20,449 nucleotides of DNA. It comes from Cudoniella acicularis (taxonomy: Eukaryota > Ascomycota > Leotiomycetes > Helotiales > Helotiaceae). The notes under the pieces were generated by a model. It ran no database searches. It had not been told where the DNA came from and saw only the letters and a program-made list of their open reading frames with translations. The stretch is taken from the NCBI GenBank assembly GCA_013054445.1, contig JAAMPI010001062.1:1-20449 (forward strand), read 5' to 3'. How positions within the stretch are numbered: position 1 is the stretch's first letter; the number at the start of each line of letters is the position of its first letter. Both the position numbers and the translations under genes were made by a program. Positions 10,430-18,142 of the stretch are shown here, in pieces.

Positions 10430-10760
10430 GCGACGTGAGTCGGAGTATGCTTACGATAGAAGCGCTACACATTTGGATTAGTATGTGCTTTCATTCTTTG
10501 ACTCCATTGTACATACAAGGATCCCAAACCAAAAACCAAAAGGATGTGAATTTTCGCTCCCACGGCACTACTAGTTTTGCTAACCCTGGCAATGGGAGAA
10601 GGAGTACAATAACATCTAAAGCGATGTTGATTGCGCCGCTTGTCCATCCTAGTGCGTTGACATTTACGCATTTGGCCTGACCTGTACCGTCCATCCTGTC
10701 CATGCAGCATAGACTGAAATGCATTAGAATACTAAGACGAGAATAAATGCAGTGCCGTAT
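10430..10760 (-). pseudogene. Fragment of a fungal rhodopsin-domain (PTH11/SAT4-like) membrane protein
   Basis: Read on the minus strand, the stretch GQAKCVNVNALGW followed by a hydrophobic helix (INIALDVIVLLLPLPGL) and a charged VVPWERK turn matches the conserved middle of the fungal rhodopsin/SAT4-type seven-helix domain (Cys, then NxNxxGW, then ILDxxxLxxPLxxL). The match then shifts into the neighbouring frame near 10550 (KIHILLVFGLGSLYV) and meets a TAG near the SNPN-like end. Only about 80 of the usual 300 or more residues are visible and no start is present. It is best read as a decayed fragment. Function of the intact family: membrane proteins, some receptor-like in plant-pathogenic fungi. 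Confidence 0.55.
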
Positions 10761-11271
10761 ACAATATAATTCCCTTGAACGTCCTCTGGGGAAATATTCG
10801 AAGATAAAAGCACAATATAGACACCCTTACCAATGTGAGACTGCCGAGATAGAGCACTTCGTCGAAGTAATATATCTATACAATTTTAGGAAGTATTATA
10901 GCACTTCCTGTTTTTTACTTATATAGAGAATATATGTGATACTATCAAACGGGAGAGGCCAGATGTCCTTCCCGAGTTCCTGATCTGCAACTACGAGCCA
11001 TGTTTGCAACTATTCACTTGCCATAGCATAGAAGGCAGTGTTGAGAAAGCGATTCCAGTCACGTTCTCAGGGGTCGCTACCCGAAGGATTCTAGGGAAGC
11101 GGCTGTGATGATTATGCCTTTAGATCCTACGATGCCATTGATCATATGGGCCAAGGCATAAAGCTACTACTGTAGTTTATGCGTAGGAAGATGAGCAGGA
11201 ACCTCGGTAGCATGTGGGCACCGGAAGCCTATATATATGGGACACAGCTCCCACCAAATGCTGTTCTGTAG
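10761..11271. other. Intergenic and upstream region of the HET-like gene
   Basis: AT-rich patch with repeated tatat motifs at about 10865-10945. A TATA-like run lies at 11230-11238. The sequence YxALSYCWG expected at the start of a HET domain was looked for here in all forward frames and not seen. Confidence 0.45.
11230..11238 (+). promoter_or_regulatory. TATA-like element upstream of the HET-domain gene
   Basis: The run tatatatat lies about 175 bp before the first in-frame ATG of the HET-like gene and 40 bp before its open frame begins. It may be the core promoter of the truncated gene, or just AT-rich background. Confidence 0.3.
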
Positions 11272-12768
11272 ACTAGATTAGACCAGACTTGCAATTCACA
11301 CTCTTTTAGCAACCCAACTTCACTTCATATATCCTCAGTCGCAACAGATTATATTGACCTTTCTCAAAAAAGACTGCCACTGACCATTAAGGACGCCATT
11401 CTGGTCACCCGTATGTTAGGGGAAAGGTATCTCTGGGTTGACGCCGTATGTATCAAGCAAGACGACCCCGACGACGTTGCCATCCAAATCAAAGCCATGG
11501 GTGCTATTTACAAGGCAAGCACAATTACTATTGTCAATGCTGACGGAAGAAACGCGCATGCGGGTTTACCTGGCGTGCGGCCAGGTTCGAGAAATGTAAA
11601 ACAGCTTACTTTCAGAATTGGGGACTTTACCTGGATCGCTACGCAGCCACCTCTTGGAAATCTCCTGGGGGGGACCGTCTGGAGTTCTCGCGCATGGACA
11701 TATCAAGAGGGGCTATTTTCACGACGAAAGTTAATCTTTGTAGCCGGTCTTGCGTATTACCAATGCGTCGAAGACGTATGGTGCGAGGACAGAGTTGAGA
11801 GAAGAGACGATGCATAGGAAGAAGTTATTTCGCAATTTAGTACCGGTACAGGATCCTATCACATCATTTCAATTTTCACCACTCTTGTTAAATATACTGA
11901 CAAAGAGATAGCACCAATCGAATATGTGATTCTAGCCGATCTGCATTCTTTAATATTCTCTGCACCACAGAGCACCGCGGATTTTGATGATTTTCACTCT
12001 TTGGACTATTACTTCTATGAATATAATGCAATCGTTGACAACTACACGGCTCGATCCCTCGGCATTCCTACAGATATTCTTCTTGCCTTCCGGGGCATCG
12101 AGAGTGGCCTGGGTGCCAGAATGGGCTCTGAATTCCTTTGGGGCCTTCCGATAAAATATTTTGACTTAGCACTACTTTGGCTATTTCTCGAAGGGCTGGA
12201 TCAAGGTTGTCAAATACCCCTTCCTGTAGACAAGGCAACCTGGAGACTGGAAGAATACGCGGAGAGTGGACAGAATCCCACGCGAAGACTGGGTACTAGT
12301 CAACCATTTCCCTCCTGGGCGTGGTGCGGGTGGAATGGGCGCGCCGCTTATAATATTAGCGGCCTTTCATTAGCGGAATTAATCCCTTCAAAAGTGCAGT
12401 CAGCGATCGATTGGCCGTGGAGGAAATGTCTAGCCTTAGAGGTCTCTCATTCCATCAGAGGTATTGCTAATAGTGGTATTCTTGAATTTGAGACGAGTGT
12501 GGCTCAAGTCACACTTCGAAATTTGCATTACCCCGGATCCTTTAATAGGTTCTGGGATAAACCCCGTTATAATTGCGCTATAGTCGTGCAAGAGTGCATC
12601 TTGCTATCTAAGCTTGACATTAGGGAGTGCGTTGCTTGGGAATTTTTAGGTGTGATGCTCATAGACCGAGATGTTAATAGGATATGCTATCGAAAGGATG
12701 TCGCTGTTATATCAGAAGCGGATTGGATCTCATGCCAACCTAGGAAGGAGCTTATTCAACTTGAATAA
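11272..12768 (+). pseudogene. HET-domain (heterokaryon incompatibility-type) gene, 5'-truncated, one internal stop
   Basis: One reading frame runs from just after a TAG at about 11270 to the stop at 12766-12768. The first Met is at 11413. Seen: LPLTIKDAILVTR, LWVDAVCIKQDD and MGAIYKASTITIVNADG, then SSRAWTYQEGLFSRRKLIF, the ordered core motifs of PF06985. The later part (PSWAWCGWNGR and onward) is typical of HET C-terminal regions. Odd: the opening ALSYCWG segment is absent, and codon 135 counted from 11413 is TAG (11815-11817), after which the frame stays open for 316 codons. CAG to TAG fits a single RIP-type C-to-T change. A 42-nt intron 11776..11817 would remove the stop in frame, but it lacks a branch site and would delete the well-conserved EDVWCED stretch. 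Known: HET proteins trigger cell death in fungal nonself recognition. Probably a recently inactivated gene. Confidence 0.8.
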
Positions 12769-13129
12769 GCAAAAGTCTTTCATATAAAATAGCAACATAG
12801 CAGCTCGGAGAATTAAATGGAACGGGGCAATTTGGGATGTGAATCAACCGGTTCAGTTATATCGCCTAACGCGAGACGTTGCTGCCGACCCTGCGCAACT
12901 AAGCTTAAATCCTTCATTTGGTGCCCAAAAGCAGTTATAGTATCATTGGTTACACTTTGTGTTTCGAGGTCATAGTCGAGGTATCAAGCACTTGTTATTA
13001 TTATAAGAATTATGCTAGACTTTAAATAATTTTATAATTAAAGAGATTATACTTAATGTTTATTTATGATACTAACTATATTTTAATAGTTGGCATATAA
13101 ACAAAGAGAATTAATTAGACTGTCTCATT
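12769..13129. other. AT-rich intergenic stretch
   Basis: Nothing coding recognised. Strongly AT-rich from about 13000 to 13100, directly next to the end of the FunK1-like remnant, consistent with more heavily mutated repeat sequence. Confidence 0.5.
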
Positions 13130-14035
13130 CTCCTTTCTCTAAAAACAACGCTAAACTACTGTCAACCTAAGAGGCTTTGGCCAATATCTTTCGTGGCGTT
13201 CCGAATTTCATGTCTCGTCGGAAATGTGAAATAGTGTCTGGTTCGCCGTCGATAGTAATCTGCCTATGATCAAACTATATAGTAATGCCCGTAACCCCCT
13301 CTCTTTGGCCAACTTTAACAAATCTCCCTCCAGTTACCTTTTGTCAGACGGCCACGCGAACTTAACCACATATTCTTAGTCTGTTGAGTCGGATCTCCTT
13401 CCTCGATAATATGTTGTTCCTCAGCACACTATCGCTTTTGTTAAGGCGATTGGTTTGTCCTCTAAAGAGATCCTTATATCCTGTGCGACAATATACTTAC
13501 TAGTCTTATTGCGCTTAATAAACGTATTTAACCCCAACTCCGCGTCCGTCATTAGTACATACCCAGCAATAACCCTAATGAATTGCTTAGGCTCTTTATA
13601 TATATCGAACTTCTCGGAATTGTATACGCCAGATCTGTTGAACACCTAGAGTCGCATTATACTCCTGCAGATCATAAAACCAAGGACAAATCACCGCTCC
13701 GGTTGACTTCTAAACACTTCGTATACATATCCTGCTAACTGCACCAATGTTTTTATAGAACGATCTTCATTAGGATTCCTTTTATATTCCCTAATAACAA
13801 GTACGTTTAACCAATCATACTCGCTATCTTTAAAGGTAGTATCAGCGGGAGCAAGGAAGATGTCAAGCTTGTGATTAGCCTCCGAGCCCCTCAACACTTT
13901 GTTCGTTGATGTATAGTATCTGCCACGAAGCCCGCTAAGGACGGAATCCTACAACTTCATAAACCACTCAAAGAATGGACTTTGAAGTGAAGGTTCTGGC
14001 CAACTGCTCCAGCGACCTTCGGTATATTAAGCTCT
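13130..14035 (-). pseudogene. FunK1-type fungal protein kinase-like remnant, RIP-like stops
   Basis: The minus-strand frame reads as a FunK1 (PF17667) N-terminal and early kinase region: EGRWSSWPEPS, FFEWFMKL, SGLRGRYYTSTNKVLRGSEA, KLDIFLAPADT, NVLVIREYKRNPNEDRS, TLVQLAGYVYEVF, FDIYKEPKQFIRVIAGYVL, DAELGLNTFIKR, then EYVVKFAWPSDKR, LLKLAKERGVTG and MKFGTPRK. It runs about 900 bp without a frameshift yet holds nine stop codons. Each sits where the family has Gln, Arg or Trp (CAA/CAG to TAA/TAG, CGA to TGA, TGG to TAG/TAA), so every one is explained by C-to-T or G-to-A change. Similarity fades at about 13130 into AT-rich DNA, so the catalytic C-terminal half is missing. Known: FunK1 kinases are highly expanded in some fungi, with obscure roles. 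Fused in frame to the upstream recombinase-like segment. Confidence 0.82.
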
Positions 14036-14420
14036 CGATCCTTCGTAGATATCCCCGGGGAGCTTACCGTTCGCTTTGACGAGTTCTTCACGTCTGGCAT
14101 CATGGGCGGTGACATTTTTAAACCCAGCCCGCTGGGCAGCGCTCGACAGCTGTCTGGCACACGGGCCAGACCTTTGGATCTTTCCGGTAGGGCCGCCGCA
14201 TGACATAGCCTGGAAAACAGGCACATCTTACATCTCATCAGCCCATTCTAAGATCCAGTGATCATTGTACTCTAGGGGTTCGAGCGTGAAAATTTCGCCG
14301 GCTGTCTAGTAATACTTGAACGCGCGACTAGCTAGTGTAATAGCGAGAAAGAACAGGATCGGATTAAAGAGGGAGCGGTAGACCAGTCGTCGTCTTAAAC
14401 ATTAGATACTCTGGCCTATT
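14036..14420 (-). pseudogene. Tyrosine-recombinase-like (DUF3435/FluG-type) C-terminal remnant
   Basis: In the same minus-strand frame as the FunK1-like part, upstream of it: LFNPILFFLAITLASRAFKYY, EPLEYNDHWILEWADEM, DVPVFQ, GPTGKIQRSGPCARQL, then QRAGFKNVTAHDARREELV. This order resembles the C-terminal half of the fungal DUF3435-like tyrosine recombinases, where a GPxGKI stretch precedes QRAG and an HDxRR motif (the H-x-x-R of the catalytic set). Two in-frame stops (KYY* and EM*DV) fit TGG/CAA loss by transition. The final catalytic Tyr region is absent because the sequence passes straight into FunK1 at about 14035. Related recombinases drive fungal mobile elements, including Starship captains. 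The family match is by memory of its pattern and moderate; an unrelated C2H2-type fungal protein of the same lineage is the alternative. Confidence 0.55.
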
Positions 14421-14776
14421 TAGTGTCAGCTAGAGCTAGCAGTTTTATAATATAGAGCGGGGGAAGGGCGGGGGGCATTTAGATCCTACCTGTTCTGCGA
14501 GTTATATATCCCTTTAGTAGTATCTCTCTTTATACTTATCTAGATCTCTAGCTACCCGTCTAGACCCTATTTACCTAGTATAGCGATACCCTACTGAGAA
14601 CCGTCAGCTTAACCAGACCCTAGTATTATACTTTTTAAGATGTTAATAAAGAGGATGTTACGGCTCTGTAAAGGCACTAGGGCCCTGACGTCACGTGGGG
14701 ACGTATTTGCAAGAAGGTGCTGTATTACGAAGAGACTAAACTAAGGAGAGAAGAAGAGGTTCTCCCGGAGGGAGAA
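14421..14776. other. Non-coding, repeat-derived
   Basis: No coding frame recognised. The last 35 bases (14742-14776) are purine-rich and end directly at the TGTCAC start of the LTR-like unit, as a polypurine tract would. Confidence 0.4.
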
Positions 14777-15113
14777 TGTCACAGATCTGGTTCAGGGGTC
14801 CGGTCAGGACCGATCACGTGACCTTATATCGTGTATATAACCTCGTTTCAGACCTCGTCTGAGCTCTTCACCTTAGTATTCTAAGTAATAGAACTACTTC
14901 ACTGTTAGCGCTGTTACAGAGAAGCTCTATTTAACTATACAGATAGCGCCAGTAAGCGAATCAGTCCGCAAGCGATTCCCTGGGGTAGTGAGTCATTCGG
15001 TCAGTCGTCAAGTCATTGAATCGACGGGCGTCGAGCGTCGAATCAAGTCGTTGAGTCGACTATTACTAAGTCAATCTAGCCTAGCGCCAAGGCGTCGAAC
15101 TAGGTCTGTGACA
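14777..15113 (+). mobile_element. LTR-like unit (TGTCAC ... GTGACA), 337 bp
   Basis: The unit begins TGTCAC at 14777 and ends GTGACA at 15113, a perfect 6-bp terminal inversion with the TG...CA ends of LTR retrotransposons. A purine-rich tract (aggaga, ggagggagaa) sits immediately before it, and a TATATAA box lies inside at 14834-14840. These traits suggest a 3' LTR or a solo LTR of a plus-oriented retroelement. No matching second LTR, no primer binding site and no gag/pol frame is seen in the window, and the 5-bp flanks (gagaa and gtacg) do not match, so it is not a clean solo LTR with target duplication. Confidence 0.5.
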
Positions 15114-15457
15114 GTACGTTTATCGTTTCCTATTAAACTTTCCCTAAGCTCTAAGCGTATCTCACAATTCTTGATATTAATAGATGTATTAAGGGGTCAA
15201 ATAAAGAGGATAGCTCTGTTTATAATAGAGCGTCACCTTTATACTACCGTAGTTTCGTTGGTAGGAGGAGACCGAGCAAGTAAGCACACGACACTAGAAG
15301 TTGCGCTTGTAAACCAATGTTCTAGGAGGCAGAATCTTATAAGGGTGTGTATAGCGCAAGAGCAGTGTACATAAAAACAAGCAACACAGGGCGGCTGAGG
15401 TATAAGGAGGCATCTGCAAAAACGCTTAGTATTTCACATGTCTAGAGTCATAGTTAA
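15114..15457. other. No supported gene
   Basis: Between the LTR-like unit and the recognisable HET-like frame. A 128-codon open frame (14988-15374) crosses the LTR end and looks like chance. May include the eroded 5' end of the HET-like pseudogene. Confidence 0.4.
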
Positions 15458-16600
15458 GGCGGCAGGCTAGAAGAGATGGAAGTGTACGGCAAAATTGTAG
15501 GATTCAACACCTGCTTACACAAACGGTGCTCTAGTATAGCCGAAAGCTTAGACTGTGATTTATACTAGATAGATACTACGTGTATCCCAAGTGATGATAC
15601 ACTACGGCGTAAGGCTATTTCCTATATCAATAGAATTTTTAGTAGTAGCTATGTTACTATCGTGGCGGATAAAGACACTATAAGTATAGACATTAAGGAG
15701 CTGTCCTAGAATACAACTCTCACTAAGTCAGCTCTGTAGCTTAGAGAAACTATCCTAGCCACGCTCCTTGTGTGTGATTGGAATGTCCGGGCCTAGACCT
15801 TCCTAGAATCCCTCCGTAGGAGGCAGAAACTGCTCCTGCTCTATAAGAATAACCAGACAATCGATCTCAAAGAGACGCTCGAAATTATATACACACATAG
15901 AAGTATTAACATCTCTGTCCTCTTCGTGAACACTCAACATCTATAGCCATCCACGGGACGTTAGGAGCGGATAGGTGCCCAGTGGGCGAGCGTCCCGACT
16001 TAGATGAGAAGTGGATTTATGCTTATCAAGGATACCGCGGGTCTACTCAGTCATAGACATACATCGAGACCCAAGGACGAGACTGTCATTTAGAGCTTAC
16101 TTCTTGGTGATAAGGTCTACAAGACTCCGGAAGCGTCGTGGAAGAGTAGAATTGGGAAAGGCTTGAATACAGGCTTTATTTTATTAAGTGCACTAAGATT
16201 GAGGGGGGTGCCGAGTTTCAGCTAGGCTCCTTCTCGTGCGGCCGTTTCTGTAAAAGATGAGGAACAGTAACAGCAAGGTCAACTTACGGGTCAACTAGCA
16301 ATTCACCCTGACGTCTCTATTACTTTAGATGCAGAACAGTTTTACTTAGCATATGATGGCTACGACACAGCCTACGGAACAATTACAAACGCTAGGTTTC
16401 AAGCGTCCTAGCTCCTGCACACCTTCCCCGGTACACAATCGACACTTAAAAACTAGAGTAAGAAAAACTCAAAAAGGATCCAGAGCTACCTAGGAATTCT
16501 AGGCCCGAATATATCGCAAGCGGACAGAAAAAAACGCGCAGAAAGTACTCAACAGACTAGACATAATTGCGAGTATATATCTAAGAGAGAATATCTATAG
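15458..16600 (+). pseudogene. Second HET-type gene, heavily stop-ridden
   Basis: A single forward frame without frameshift carries HET-type motifs: DLY*IDTTCIPSDD (the W-I-D-x-x-C-I core with Trp lost), RKAISYINRIFSSSYVTIVAD, DWNVRA*TFLESLR (the R-A-W-T-x-x-E core with Trp lost), then LLSHRHTSRPKDE, SLLLGDKVY, GFILLSALRL and FYLAYDGYDTAYG. These later blocks match the C-terminal part of a fungal HET subfamily. Eleven internal stops occur up to 16453 (ten TAG, one TAA), then TAG at 16454-16456 and an open tail to TAG at 16598. All fit TGG to TAG or CAG/CAA to TAG/TAA. The 5' part of the domain is not recognisable. The absence of indels beside so many transitions points to RIP rather than slow drift. 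Confidence 0.7.
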
Positions 16601-16930
16601 AGCGTTGTAACGACTATATAGTTTTATAACGGAAGATTAGTGAGTTCGAGTACCCCCGATATATCGTGGTACCGCGAAGGGGACATTACTTGCGATCTGC
16701 GGTTGCGAGGACCTGAAGATGAAGTCCTGGGTATGGAGGGGCGTGTTTGACTGGGGAAATGACGTGAAGCTTCCAGAATTTGTCAAAGAGAACATTCGAC
16801 TTCTCTAGTGTCTGTTTAGTCTCCCGAAACATTTAAATTTAGGATATTTACGTTCAATCTCTTCAATTTTTGGCATATTCTGTAGACAGTATATGTAATT
16901 CGTCCTGAATATATTACAAAGAACTAGCTA
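16601..16930. other. No supported gene
   Basis: No coding frame or known motif. Sequence between the HET-like remnant and the fold-back element. Confidence 0.45.
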
Positions 16931-17205
16931 AGTCCGTGCCCCCCCTCCCCCAATTTGGGCCACCCATTTATACCAAAACAGCGATTTTAAGGTGTTTATA
17001 ACTTTATAAAATCTTAATATAATTATTTAAAATTTAAAATATAAGATATTTATATATAGTTCGCTTAATATAAAAATTATAAAAATTCTTAGCTTATAAA
17101 TCATTCTATAATTAACCTTTAAACTTTTAAAAAAATTTATACTTAATTTATATATAAACTAAAATTTTTAATAACTTTTTTAATAAAAATAATAAAATTA
17201 TAAAC
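16931..17205 (+). repeat. Left arm of the long terminal inverted repeat
   Basis: Left copy of the arm; the poly-C run is 7 C, one T, 5 C where the right arm has 9. The inner boundary is approximate because the centre is AT-rich and near-palindromic itself. Confidence 0.7.
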
Positions 17206-17215
17206 TAAACTTTTT

Positions 17216-17490
17216 TTAATAAAAATTTAGTTTTTAATTTTAAATATTTTAATAAAGATTTTAATTTATATATAAATTAGGTATAAAAAAGTTTAAAAGT
17301 TTAAACGTTAATTTAAGGGTATTAGCGACCTCTAAAAATTTTTATAATTTTTATATTAAGTAATCTATATATAAATATCTTATATTTTAAATTCTAAATA
17401 ATTATATTAAGCTTTCGTAAAGTTATAAATACCTTAAAATCGCTGTTTTTGGTGTAAAAGGGTGGCCCAAATTGGGGGGGGGCACGGACT
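17216..17490 (-). repeat. Right arm of the long terminal inverted repeat
   Basis: Reverse-complement partner of the left arm. It includes ggtggcccaaattgg and the nine-G run before cacggact, and ends exactly at the flanking TA. Confidence 0.7.
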
Positions 17491-18142
17491 TATGCTTACA
17501 ACTATGCACCCTACTGTAATCTGCCTCTCGCGCAACTATTAACAACATAAGAAGTGTATGGCCGATATACATGCGGGAACCCACACTGAAAACGTTCCTA
17601 TATGTAGGCATTCTTGCATTTGCGTTAGGCAAACTAGGATAACTATTTGGGAATATACAATGGTGACAGAATCGGAAGTCTGGCTTGGCGAAGGGAGTCA
17701 TTTCGGCACCCCTCATTAATAGTTAATGATTTCTAGTAAGCATGTGAATAGGGTAAGCAGGCCTGAGCAAACCTGAGCTGAAGCTAAGCTGGGCTTGAGC
17801 CGGGCCCAAGCAAAGGCGGCGCTGCTCGTGTGAGTTATAGGGTTGGGAAATGGAAACATTCCTATCGTATAACAGCTGTTGTTGACTTTTGAAGGTATTT
17901 TATAGACTGATTTATCACCCTTCAGGTTGTCAAATTCACTTCACATCGGTTTCCCAGCTGTTGGACGGACGGCATATCATTTTGTTTAGTTAGTATTAAT
18001 GCATACAAATATAAGCTACAATATGTATCGCAAGGAACAATTGACATTCTGTCTACGTTAACTCCTATTACACAAGAGAACAAAGAATGCTAGTACACAA
18101 CCGGACCTGATAGTTTAAAGTCATCTTTATCTAAAATAGAAC
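17491..18142. other. Intergenic, no supported gene
   Basis: A 97-codon minus-strand frame (17423-17716) overlaps the end of the fold-back element and has no family likeness. The rest is the 3' flank of the minus-strand coiled gene. Confidence 0.5.

Larger units (their letters stand above)
16931..17490. mobile_element. 560-bp fold-back (long-TIR) MITE-like element with TA duplication
   Basis: The left end starts agtccgtgcccc and the right end is its reverse complement, ggggcacggact. The inverted similarity (aatttgggccaccc, acagcgattttaaggt and on) continues almost to the centre at about 17210, so nearly the whole element is two arms of about 275 bp. Both ends are flanked by TA (16929-16930 and 17491-17492), the target duplication of Tc1/mariner-type elements. 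There is no coding frame. The interior is almost pure A+T. Some arm mismatches are transitions of RIP type (left tataaaatctt against right-arm complement tacgaaagctt). It is best called a non-autonomous, palindromic Tc1/mariner-like element. Confidence 0.85.

Noticed and set aside
10465..10680. Plus-strand frame opposite the rhodopsin fragment
   Set aside because: The minus strand carries the recognisable motif; the plus frame is its shadow.
11776..11817. 42-nt intron (GTATGG ... CATAG) removing the TAG of the HET gene
   Set aside because: Shorter than all well-supported introns here, has no branch site, and removes a stretch typical of HET domains. Kept as an alternative, not as the call.
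14988..15374. 128-codon plus-strand open frame (Ser/Arg-rich)
   Set aside because: Begins inside the LTR-like unit and runs across its end; composition reflects low-complexity gtc/tcg repeats rather than a protein family.
17423..17716. 97-codon minus-strand open frame
   Set aside because: Overlaps the right arm of the fold-back element and has no recognisable motif or conserved pattern.
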